DNA from: Bugulina stolonifera
Taxonomy: Eukaryota; Bryozoa; Gymnolaemata; Cheilostomatida; Bugulidae
DNA: 64,000 bases
NCBI GenBank assembly: GCA_935421135.1
Contig: OW285187.1
Location: forward strand, 31,994,818 to 32,058,817
Reading direction: 5' to 3'
Part shown: positions 24,086-35,302 of the stretch, piece by piece
How positions within the stretch are numbered: the stretch's first letter is position 1
Layout of the letters: the number at the start of each line of letters is the position of its first letter
Translations under genes and position numbers: made by a program
The notes under the pieces: model-generated
The model's input: only the letters and a program-made list of their open reading frames with translations
What the model was told of the DNA's origin: nothing
The model's database searches: none

Positions 24086-27000
24086 CTACAGCCAGGGTCG
24101 CTGCCAGGATCTACTATAGGCACCACCACTGGTCCTGGAATCCCCAATTACAGTGTCAGAGACAATAGAGCTCAACCCTGACTGTGTGGTCATGGTGGCA
24201 GGGTTTGGTCTCATAAACTGGTACAAGTTAGAGAGTAACCCAAAGGATTGCTTTGGTTTAGTAGGAGTGTCACTGCCGGGTGATACATTAGTGTCAGTGG
24301 AGTGTGATGTCATAGCTGAACCAGTTCTTGTTGGGGTGGTAAATGTCAAGGAAGAAAAGTCTGTGAAGCTACTCAAAGGTCTACTAATTGATGGTGTAGC
24401 TTGTGAACGTTGGCTGCTAGTATGGGTGGTACTGACAGTCTGTCTAATATTAGTAGAAAGTGCACTAGAAGACATTCTTGGCTTGCTTACAACAGACTGT
24501 GAAGTTACTACACCAACAGTTAGTGAAGACGAGGATACAACACTGGAAGATATCTGGGAAGATGGCTGCGGGTTCACACTTGCATGAAAAACAGGAGAAC
24601 TCTTAGCTGGGGTGCTCGGCAAATCATCAAATAAATTGGAGAGCCCAGTGCCCGAGTGTGCAACACCAAATCTGGATATAATGCCAGATCCATACCTGGT
24701 ACCGCCACTGCTGGCCATTACAGTCACACCAGAAGTCATGCTGGAAACTGTGGCAGGACTTTGGTACGGAAAATGAGAGGTGGAAGGATGCATCACCCTC
24801 GCATCTGTGACAGTGTTGGTCATCATTGACCTTCCAGAAGGTTTTATAGGTACAACTAAAATATAGAAACAAAGACTAGTTTACAATATAACCATCTATT
24901 TCACGAAGAGACAGCATAGGAATGGGAGTAATGTATTACAAAGGTTAGAAAGAGAATATTATCAAAGATGACACTAACTACATGAATTATAACTCCCATA
25001 ATTATGCACTAGACAAGTAAATAATAAGTAGGCATCTACTAGAGAAGTTGTTCACTTTTTTGTCTCGATTGCCAGGAGAAGACAACTTCAATAAATATTA
25101 AGTTTGAATACCATTTGAATTCTATTTCATAATCCACGCATCGTGCAAAACACGTTATAATTAAGCATATGCTGTATTGGATGTACAAATGCCTAACCTT
25201 CCTCCTCCACATCTAGTAGGCTGTAGGTATCAGAATCTAGGTCGTTCAATGGCTGACCATGCTTGATCTGTACACCATCTCGCTGCTCAAAAAGGCCAGC
25301 TAAATGAGGTGTAGCTAGCCGCTGCCAGTGGTGCAGTGTAGCGGACCCTTCCATTGGTTTGACAATCTGTAACTTCTCCGGCATTCTGTAGCCAAAACTG
25401 GAAGCAGACCCATAGCCAGAAAGTTCTGATTCAGGACTAGGACTCCGTACTGTAGGTGTGCTGGTGCCACTCCATTCCCTTTGTACATAATAACACACAA
25501 TTACACGCAAAATTATGGGCTAGTGCAGTGTTTTAGAGAATGTAACCAAAACTTCTACAAATAAATAAAATCAACAACTCCTTGAAAACAAAACACAACA
25601 GTTTACCTTACAGGTGGACAAACCAAAAAACCTTTAGCTTGTAATATCATATACATGTAAAAGAGTACACTACAGCACAGTACAGCACAGTACAGCAAAG
25701 TACAGCACAGTACAGCACAGCACAGCACAGTACAGCACAGCACAGCACAGCACAGCACAGTACAGCACAGCACAGTACAGCACAGTACAATACCCCTTCC
25801 ACTAATGATGTTAGTGATGAGTGATGACTGGTTAACTCTATCATGATACTCACATGTTCTGCTGCTGTGAGGAATCCACTGATATGGTAGATGGTTGACT
25901 CATATCACTGTTATGTCTCTCCCTCTCTCTGTATTCTTTCTCGCTCTCCTCATTCTGTCTTCGCAAAGTCAACCTCTTAAGAGCAGCATCCAGGTCCTTG
26001 GACCCCGGTATTCCTGGTCTACCCAGATTCTGCCTGTCACACAAGTATACAATACTAACATTGTTCATGTATAACCACAAACACAAGTAAAATATTATAC
26101 ATTGGTGGTTTATTTCAATTTGTTTTACATTCATGGCAAGAAGAAATGTGGGTATACAGGTATAAATTTGTTTAGCTGCAAACCTTTTGTACATGCATAC
26201 ATGTGTATAATTATATATGCGAATACCACCTAGAGTGAGGTCAAGCTAATAACATCTAGAGACCTAGTACCATAATAATGGCAAACACAAGTATGATTGC
26301 ACTGACCTGTGACGCTCTATCTCATCAAAAAACTGTGAGGATGGCCCTGGATTGGATCGAGTGAATGATTTGTTGAGCGAGTCCGATTGTGTGAGACTAG
26401 AAGACATTTGATTGGATGAAGCCCTAGTGATTGGAGAGCCAGGGATCGGCAGGGAGTTCAATAGATTCTTGCCAGTAGGTTTACGGGCCTTGCTAGAACT
26501 ACAGGTCATTGAAGAGGTAAGGCTTGGTGGCTTACTAGACAGTTTCCTCACATAATGCGCAGTTTCTAGCACTTTACTGTTGGTCTTTCTGTCAAAACAT
26601 GCATTCAATATATAATCAACAAACTAGTTTCAAATTCATCACCATTACCGGCTAGAAGAATATCAATCAATAGAACAACCATCGATATAAATTCAAATTA
26701 TGGTCGAAAAAACATCGCATAGATAAACAGCCAATCACTGACCTGTTAATATCCTTATCCTCACTGTTGAGAGATTCTAACTCTGCAGCAAAAGACCCTT
26801 CTGGGGGTATATAGCACGGCCCCGTATAATATCGGTGTGTGGGAACTCTTGGGCTGGATTTAGCTTTGAGTTGAGTAACTTCATGCTTAGTGCAGTCTAA
26901 CAGATCCTTACATTCTTTATATTTTTCTCTCAGTTCAAATAACTACAATGTATAAATTCAAAGATAAAATGCAAAGGAATACTGCAGGCAATTCTGATTC

Positions 27001-30000
27001 TTCCGACTATATTCAATCAAGTGGTAATAAATTAGTGAGATTAGACTAATCTTTGACAACTCGGCCATTATATCAGTGAGAATAGACCACAGATAACCAC
27101 ACCACAGAGTTATTACAGGATAATATCCCAAGATAGGCCAGGACTGGTACTGTTAGGTGAGCTTGACACATTTCAGAGTCAATCAGCACAAGAAATACTT
27201 TCCACCCATGGTAATACACTATAATATTACACAGATTAACTGTGTATGTTTGTAGTAGAAAGAGTGCCGAGTCATTGGTGCCAGTAACTCATGACTACAT
27301 GTATATCCTACTCTACACACCTCTGAGGTTAGCTCCTGCTGTATTTCATTGGAAGTCTTAATGGTCTCCTTCATGTCCAGGTTCTCTATGGTCAGTTCTT
27401 TCATCTTCTGTTGACCACTGACCAGCTGCTGGATGACACTGGAACATTCCTCTTGACATTTGATCAGATCCACACCTTTCTGGTCAACTTCCGCCTGCAA
27501 CTCTCTCAGACGTTTCTGGGCATCATCTGGGCACACAAATACATGCGCATTGTCGTAATAGCAGCTAATAATATTGCCCCAAAACCGTAGGGTGGATTTG
27601 GAAAAATTAGCTCAGTTGACAATTTCAATAGTACAAAGACTAGATTTATTATTATTATGAGCACTTTACATCTATTGGGAGTTATCTTTACTTGTCTAGT
27701 GAATAACACTCACTATATAGAGCATATATGTATGAAGTCTAAATGATACACATGATATAGATACAAATGTAATAGAAACTCTACTAGCATTACACTACAC
27801 ATGCATTGTTTACATTATGTGATATTCCCTAGGCTGTAGGATACTTGATTGTACTAGGAGGAGTCAGTATCATACACTGCATACACAATATAATATAGCA
27901 GGTGACCTACTACTAGTATAAGAGGCTAACAAAAATCAATACAATATAAACTACTGAGGGGATGCTAAGCCAGTCTGTATGCTATCTATAATTAATGGAT
28001 ACTCTTCACTATCATAAATACGAACAGCTGACCTGTATTACTCAGGTGGTGTACAGGGGGACTATTCCCATTACCACCTCCTGCATCCAGTGGTGAAACA
28101 CACTTACTGAGCTGCTGAATGCAGTCACTGGTTAACCTCTGTTCATGTTGCTCTATCTGTTCTGTTTGCTCTGAGAGATTTGTTACTTCAGTCTTGAGTA
28201 GAGCATTCTCCTCTTCAAGGGCGGATAACTTCTTATGAACTAGATCTACATATTTAGAGCTACTAGTCTCCCTTCTATAATTAAACATGGCAATAAACCA
28301 GAATTATCATTGTGGCACTAAACTTCAGACAAAACTTGTGTAAAAAAGTTGAGGGGCGAAACACCTTACCACCTCTCTAACATTCTAGTGCATACTACAC
28401 AGTGTACTTAGTATGATGAATCACAGCTTAGCTCATGTTTACGTACAGCACCAGAGTACTAGTGTACTTACGATGGACTGGTCTGTCTACTGTCTGTCTG
28501 TTCCTCTGTACTAAGAAGTTGGAGCAGTTGGTCCTTTTGTGTCAGATCATGTTTCAGTTGAGAAGTCTGCAGGTAAATATGTATACAGTGACTGTGCTAT
28601 AATGGAACATACCTACTTACATTTGTAGTTTACATGTACACAATATACGTTTGTACATGTACTCTACCTACATTGTACATATAATAATATGTGTAGCCCA
28701 TCTACTTGTACTATATAGCCTTTAACATGTCAGATTTCATATCATCATACAAATGTTATTATAATTATTACAAAAATGAAGTGGAAAAAAGTGATTTGAA
28801 TTTAATTTCTACCACATGATTGATTTATGGGTGACATACTAGAGTGTTAAAAACAAATTAATTTAACTAAATCATAGGGCAAACCAGTTAGTAATAATAC
28901 TAGTAGATATCCCTGTAACAATACCACATGACTATCAACTTGTGTAACATGTTTTATATCAAGTTGATTTGACAGAAGTAATAATCATATACCAGCTGAT
29001 GATTTTGTAGGTAATACAACTCATCACATGCAGTGATTCTACCAACCTGCCTATACTAAAGAATATCAATAATTCGTGTGTTCAGTTCAAATGGTGCAGA
29101 GTTGGTACATAGAATAAAGTAATACTCAGTTATCTACACAATATAAAGCTATCAAATTCTACATGACATACAGCCATGGGTATAACATATCGAGTAGAGA
29201 GGCAGCATACACACCTGTTCCTGGTAGTTAACTAGCTCTAGTTTCAACTCTTCACATTTACTAGCTAAATGTTTGTTCTTTTCTAATAAAGTTTGACCAA
29301 TCCTGGCAGCCAATTCCAAGTCTTTCTCTTTCTAATAATAATGATGATGGTAATAATAATTGGAGACCAATTTACTGATTTTACAAATAGCCTACACATT
29401 ACTCATAACTTGGTAACTACAGCTGATAATGAAATAGGTCATTTATGATGTGTAATAGCTACACCGTAGGCTTTCAACCAGACATGGGCACTCGAGTCAG
29501 GCTTTCAACCAGACATGGGCACTCGAGTCAGGCTTTCAGTTTCAACTATATTACATGTATAACAATTTTAGAGGAAACATCAAAGTTTACTTCTCAATTA
29601 TCCAACAATGTTGACAAGTTGTGATTCACTCACTACTGACACCATCTATGGTCTTTACAATATACTATAAACATAATTGTACTATAAGTACATGGTCATG
29701 TCAAGTACGGGTTTGGTCATTCTTTCATATTTGGATTGTTTTCTGCAAGGAATCTTAGACCTTGTCAATGAACAATCAGAGACTCGATTCCTCATCCATG
29801 AAAACACTCATTAGGTTTTCATACCGGAACCTCTACGGCACCTAATTGCCTAGAAAAGTGGACAGAACTCATTACCACTACACTACACTGGGCAATTAGG
29901 TGGCGTATAGACCTCGGGTTCAAACCCCTGTCAGGATTGGTATTTCCATGATGTGAAATCGAGTCTCTGACTGCTCAGAGATAAATTCTATCATTTCTTG

Positions 30001-32144
30001 CAGAAAAAAAGCATAATATAAGAACATGACGTATATTATGATCTAAACACTGTCCACATTGTACATGTAACCTATATGATTAAGAACTGTACAGACAAAC
30101 CTCCTCTAAGAGATGAGTGACCGCCTCTATGTCATCATAGACTTTCGTCATTTGACTAACACGTTCCCCACAAATTACTATAATAAATAGATATACAACT
30201 CCATTAGAATGCTAACACAGCCACAACTGAGTATTGAATGAATGTAGTAGTAATATACCATGTGTTAGCTTATAATCATTCAACCCAATATAACCAAGTA
30301 GATGTAGTAAGCACAGTAAGCCTATAGGGTCACATGTCAATATGGATTAAATACTGGCACAATGTTGATCAAGTTGTAAACGTGCAATGTATAAGGTCAT
30401 TGCTGACTTTACTTCTTTTACCTTCAGCACCATTATACATACAAACAGCAGAAACGCCATTATTATACACAATACAACCCTTGGCAGCTAATAGACTGTG
30501 TGATTAGCTAAATATATACATATACATACTTATTGTATAGGAATAGCTGATTAAATAACACACAAAGAGTGCAACAACTTAGCATTATAAAACATCTAAG
30601 TTCACCATTAGAAAATAACAATGAAATTATTAGAATATTAACAAAGCAAAATAATGTCAAAACTTTATCTTTAAAATCAGTTGAAAGGCATTTATTGCAG
30701 TTCACACAACCATACCACTTTTCAGCAGTGCTGCTGCTGTGGTTGTATCCATCATGTATATCTACGTGAAAAGTATTATATAGGAAGCATGGCAAGAGTT
30801 ACCATTGAAGTGATATTATATCACATTTGTAGTGATATAAACTACTAGCACCTAGGTTATAACTACAATAACTCATTGAGAGACTAGAATTAAATTTACA
30901 TGTAGTCATTGGTTTGTGAGATACAGTGAAATCAAGAGGGTGAATGTTGCCAATCACATGTCTGATATAACAGAACATAGAAGTCCATCCTAACAGGAAT
31001 TATACCAGTGTGCATGGGCTCCAGGCCCTCAGTCTAAGATGATGGGAGGGCATACTATTAAATTAATGGTTGGATGTTGTGGGCATATTAAAAGCAGCCC
31101 ATATAGAACTACCGGCACGTATGACATGTCATCTAACAGTAAATACACATCATGGAGTAACTGACTACTTGGGGGAAAAACACACAATAGGACATGGTCG
31201 GAAAAGTTAGTAGAAATAGCATATTTTATCTCTTTCCTAGGGAATTTTAACCTCTCCGGGTTTACAACACAGCAGTTACAGTATATAGTTTGTTTGTATG
31301 GCAAAGAGTAAACACTGAAGTTGCAAGTCTTCACTGAGTTTAGAACAATTACATTAAAACCTTCCGTTCCTTACTTCATGTTAAAACTACCTAAAATCTA
31401 CCATTTAAATATGTTAACTGCTAGTGGGAGGTCATGCTAAGTGTAGACATGCTTTATTATACCTATACTCAAGGAGAGCAGGTAATAGGGCCTACACTTA
31501 CAGAAATATTTAAACACTTCGGCAATCTGCTCGTTGGATAGCTGCAAGTCTTGGGCTTGTATTAGGGGTGGTTCTCTAACGCCCCACTCTTGAGTGTGGT
31601 AAGATGAGAAATCAGTTATGCTTTCAGCCCTGAGTTTGTACCTGGGCAGAGACTCACTGAGTATAGAAATCAGCTCTATTTCAGGCAGCTGATCGCTAGT
31701 GCACACGTCTACAATCAACATGAAAAACACAAATATCACTATCAAATTAGCAAACACACACAGTTCAAAAGGTATTTGCAAGTTAAAATTTGTTAATATT
31801 AATTTCTGCAGAAAAAGACATGAATTGGAATGCAAAAGGCTTGCAATTCAACATGGCTCGGCTATTGATATCTACACAAATAATAATAGCCTACATACAA
31901 TTAGGTGGTTGGCCAAATCATGTAGGCACTCCATAATTATTGCTAGATATGAAAAATCATGTGAGCAGTATCAGTTAAGCACACACACCTCATACAATAC
32001 AGTGTGTTGTGAGGAATACCCATAACAACTACTACAACTATTAGCCGTTGTTGTAGGCGGCAGTTAACGGGCAAAATACTCGTCACACATTAAAGTCAGG
32101 AATGTCTAACCTGTCAACGTGCTAGCATCTTGCACTTCTACCAT
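24086..32144 (-). CDS. TRAK: Trafficking kinesin-binding protein (TRAK/Milton/HAP1 family)
   Basis: Adaptor linking mitochondria (via Miro) to kinesin-1 and dynein-dynactin. Twelve exons give 896 residues ending at TAG 24086 (human TRAK1 is 953). The start at 32144 ([11 protein letters not shown]) is chosen because its short exon ends in the phase needed to make DVC at the conserved N-terminus. The HAP1 N-terminal coiled-coil region spans about residues 10-310, with [13 protein letters not shown] and [33 protein letters not shown] is the CC1-box (AA-x-x-G) known to contact dynein light intermediate chain. [10 protein letters not shown] resembles the Spindly motif for dynactin. [20 protein letters not shown] and [20 protein letters not shown] are the conserved Milton-region segments. 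The C-terminus is Ser/Thr-rich. A CACGTG lies just upstream. Confidence 0.95.
25664..25790. repeat. Tandem CAGCACAGTA-type repeat
   Basis: About 125 bp of a 5- and 10-bp periodic sequence (ACAGC/ACAGT alternation) in the TRAK intron between exons 10 and 11. The minus-strand frame through it (Cys-Cys-Ala-Val-Leu repeats) is an artefact. Confidence 0.9.
29468..29540. repeat. 31-bp tandem duplication
   Basis: A 31-bp block beginning AGGCTTTCAACCAGACATGG and ending CTCGAGTC is present twice in exact tandem, followed by the first nine bases of a third copy. It lies in the TRAK intron between exons 3 and 4. Confidence 0.9.
29743..29880 (-). mobile_element. tRNA-derived SINE copy, head-to-head pair (left)
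   Basis: Minus-strand copy of the SINE at 14830. It reads on the minus strand as the tRNA-like head (TAGGCAATTAGGTGCCGTAG), then the GTCTCTGATTG body segment, then the CCTTGCAG tail. It abuts an oppositely oriented copy, and together they could fold back. Located in the TRAK intron between exons 3 and 4. Confidence 0.7.
29881..30004 (+). mobile_element. tRNA-derived SINE copy, head-to-head pair (right)
   Basis: Plus-strand copy with CAATTAGGTGGCGTATAG, B-box GGGTTCAAACCCC (29919-29931), GTCTCTGACTGCTC and the ATAAATTC...TTCTTGCAG tail. It is about as diverged from the 14830 copy as its inverted partner. Confidence 0.72.
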
Positions 32145-32200
32145 TAAGCGGCATCAGGTCACGTGGCACGCGAAAAACCTTCAGCAATTGTTCATTCCAC
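32145..32200 (-). promoter_or_regulatory. TRAK: TRAK proximal promoter with E-box
   Basis: CACGTG at 32160-32165 lies 16 bp upstream of the TRAK start codon, in the context GTCACGTGGCACGCG. Similar E-boxes occur near the start of RPLP0 (50369-50374) and upstream of BANP (62846-62851). Bound factor unknown; bHLH-ZIP factors are the usual readers. Confidence 0.5.
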
Positions 32201-32459
32201 CGCACACTACAAGTAAATATTAGCAACATGTACAGCACATAAGAAAATACCTCATCACCTTAGCATAGCCTACATATACAGCTGTGAAAACATAACTGTG
32301 GAGAAAAGGCACAGCTGACATATACAATCAACTGTGACAACCACTACCACTATCAACAGTAATTACAATTCTACAGTAAATCGGTAGATGAACACACCTG
32401 GACCTTACTATACCTGGACATGTATGTTTTTGACAGTAGATATGTGAACAACTTGTAGC

Positions 32460-32577
32460 CAGTGCTCAAAGTGTACAGGCTCGGCGAGCCCGTAAGAAAT
32501 CATCATGCCCGCACCCCAACCCACCACACCCACCCCATCTCAGAGCCTGTAAAAAATGCCATACACTTTGAGCACTG
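32460..32577. mobile_element. 118-bp hAT-type MITE
   Basis: Perfect 16-bp terminal inverted repeats (CAGTGCTCAAAGTGTA) flanked by a perfect 8-bp direct duplication, CTTGTAGC (32452-32459 and 32578-32585). An 8-bp target duplication and CAGNG ends are typical of hAT transposons. The interior is C-rich and non-coding. It sits 316 bp upstream of the TRAK start, within the TRAK/Ki-67 divergent intergenic region. Confidence 0.88.
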
Positions 32578-32585
32578 CTTGTAGC

Positions 32586-34133
32586 ATTATAGGCCTACAT
32601 CGACTAGAACGAGATCCTTAGACAAAAATATTCATTCTCTTAGCACCTAGCTATTACTCCGTCACCTCAATTACCCACCGCTCACTAATGATTTTCTGAG
32701 ACCTTGCAAGGACACCTCATCCCAAAAGATAATCATTTAAGGTTGACTATAGTTTATGCACAGGCAGTGCGTGAAGAGCAGTGGAGAGTAGAAATGAAAT
32801 TGAATATCACAACATGGGCTTCGGCAGAATCCATATCTCCTTGTAACTCCAGGATGCCCCTTATGTACATGTGTGTTAGGCCTACACTCTTTTTTCTACT
32901 AGGTAGGAATGAGGAATTTTTTGGTCTTACATGTTGATATATGTATATAGGCCTATAATAATAATGGTTATTTTAATTTTTAGTTTCAAAAAATAATCTA
33001 GTAATTACCCATAAATATTAATAATTAATATTTATAGTTTAATAGTTATTGTTAATCACTATTGAGTATGTATCGACTATTGTCACTATATTTAATATTA
33101 TATTTTATTTTAAAACCTACAAAATGGAATGAACTACATAGTACATGTCTATGTAAAATAATCATAATATTAAATATATAATAAATAATTAAAAATAGCC
33201 TATATATTAATACTTATTATTCTTATTCAGGCTATTGAATTAAAATTTAAAATAAAAAATAAAATGAGGCCATAAAAATTAAAATGAGGCCATAAAAGTA
33301 GTCATACCTACTAGGCTAGGTCAATATCGATGCTCTTTCAAAGGAAGTTATATAACGCTATCTTAGTTTATAATTTCAATTATGTACAGCAAGTGTATTT
33401 GGCCAGAAATTTCAAAACATATATGTATAAATATTTAGTTCTAACTCTTTGTAAAATGCATACTTCACTTTTGGGAAACTCTACCGGAAATCGCTCTTAG
33501 TGAGCATGCGTTAGTACAACGCTGTTAATTGGTTATAAGGTAGACCTGTGAGATCAAGTCAGCCAATAAATGAGCCAAAGCTATAGACAATCGACCAACC
33601 ATGTAAGCAGGAGTTTATGTAGTAACCAATTATAGTGCTTAAAATTAGTGAATCTTGCTTTTGAACCCATGTTTGAACCAATAGCAGACCGTTGTGTACC
33701 ACTAGGAATAATTGCCATTGGGTTGGGTTTTCCCAGAGCGTAGTAATATTTGATAAAAAATATTGCTGTAAAATTTTAATAGAGTGATACAATCAGCTTA
33801 TAAATTTATTTATTGGTTTTTAAATAATACTATTAATAAATCCGAAGCTCTAATAATAGCATGCTGCAAAGTTGTTCATAACAGCAACGGAGAAACTTGT
33901 TCTTTCTGGCGCGCCGTGAAATTCCGTTGCCTCTTTTCACTACCAAAGGGCGCGCAATTCCATGTTAATTCAAAATAAGCAAAATAATGTACGATTATCA
34001 ACATTGTCTAGTCGGGGAATAAGTGATTAAACGGATTGCACATCGAATTTGTATGTTAATATAATATCTGCTCTAATAAATGTAGCTAAGCTGTGTTCAT
34101 TGCCAAGCACCAATGTAGCTTATTAAAATTTCT
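32586..34133. other. Intergenic, A+T-rich
   Basis: Between the divergent TRAK and Ki-67-like genes. Around 32940-33290 it is very A+T-rich. A short tandem pair AAAATGAGGCCATAAAA occurs near 33260-33297. Open frames here are short and lack splice or homology support. I see no gene. Confidence 0.6.
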
Positions 34134-34517
34134 CAGGTGCAATAAACAAAAAATAAAACGTTCTTATAAGTCCTTGAAGTTGCTTATACCTTACTGACTA
34201 TAATTATACTATTTACAATAATTATAATAACAAATATAATATAATAACAATAATATTATAGAATAGTTAGTATTAGTATAATTATTATAATAATAATAGT
34301 AACTTGTAATGCAAGTTATAACTTATAATATAATTATTATAAGTTATAACTTGCATTACAAGTTACTATTATTATTATTTTAATAATTATACTAATACTG
34401 ACTATTCTATAATATTATTGTTATTATATTATATTTGTTATTATAATTATTGTAAATAGTATAATTATAGTCAGTAAGAGTAAGGTATAAGCAAGGACTT
34501 TTTTGTTTATTGCACCT
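34134..34517. repeat. Foldback element with about 190-bp arms
   Basis: Almost the whole segment is one inverted repeat centred near 34326. It starts GGTGCAATAAACAAAAAA on the left and ends with the complement on the right, with a few small indels between arms. The arms are A+T-rich and non-coding. Structure fits a foldback or MITE-type element; the target duplication is unclear. Confidence 0.85.
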
Positions 34518-34922
34518 TGGTTATAGCAACTAGAACTATTACATTACTACATACTGCTTGTTAAACAATAACACTCTGTATCTACCACGCTGCGACGAAC
34601 AATTCGTGAGATGAGAGGAGAAACTAACCAACCTCCAATCCTAAACACTAAAAATAATTATACTAATACTGACTATTCTATAATATTATTGTTATTATAT
34701 TACAATTATATTTGTTATTATAATTATTGTAAATAGTATAATTATAGTCAGTAAGGTATAAGCAAGGACTTTTTTGTTTATTGCACCTTGGTTATAGCAA
34801 CTAGAACTATTACATTACTACATACTGCTTGTTAAACAATAACACTCTGTATCTACCACGCTGCGACGAACAATTCGTGAGATGAGAGGAGAAACTAACC
34901 AACCTCCAATCCTAAACACTAC
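34381..34922. repeat. 271-bp tandem duplication including the foldback arm
   Basis: The right arm of the foldback plus about 130 bp of flank (including CACGCTGCGACGAACAATTC) is repeated in tandem with period 271 bp (34381-34651 and 34652-34922). The second copy has a small internal insertion. The left arm is not duplicated. Confidence 0.88.
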
Positions 34923-35239
34923 AGTGATATACTCTACTGTAAAAATTGCAGATCCTAGTCAAAAATGTTAAACCTAAAGGCTCCCCTATAGATTTAAATG
35001 AAATTGCTGGCGGAGTCCTACCTCATATGAGGTACATTCTAAGAATTTACAAGTCTCTCCTCGCTCTTCTGATGGGCTTACATCTATTAGCGGCCCTAGT
35101 TAAATGCTATAGATTATAGTACCATGAGCTGTCATTCAGTTTCATTTTGGTTAGGTTGCTAGTCAATAGTGTCTATTAGTCTGTGTAATGTATAGGGTAA
35201 GTTAGCTGCTTGTGGTAGGCTACATGATCTCAAAGCAAC

Positions 35240-35302
35240 CCCTAGACCTGTATTAATGTATTGTTAAATATCGCGATTATACATCTTTATGTGCAACAGA
35301 TT
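35240..35302 (+). promoter_or_regulatory. Upstream region of the Ki-67-like gene
   Basis: Immediately before the start codon is the palindrome ATCGCGAT (in AAATATCGCGATTAT near 35266-35280). No TATA box at a clear distance. The role of the palindrome is inference only. Confidence 0.35.

Larger units (their letters stand above)
24086..32144 (-). other. TRAK: Exon map of TRAK
   Basis: Coding exons, minus strand, 5' to 3': 32144-32111, 31708-31502, 30177-30101, 29331-29215, 28566-28472, 28274-28033, 27526-27321, 26942-26743, 26588-26307, 26033-25854, 25478-25198, and 24855-24086 when read to its own stop. In the alternative, the last exon ends at 24090 and joins 23250-22992. Lengths sum to 2,691 nt (short form) or 2,946 nt (long form), both multiples of three. 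Confidence 0.85.
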
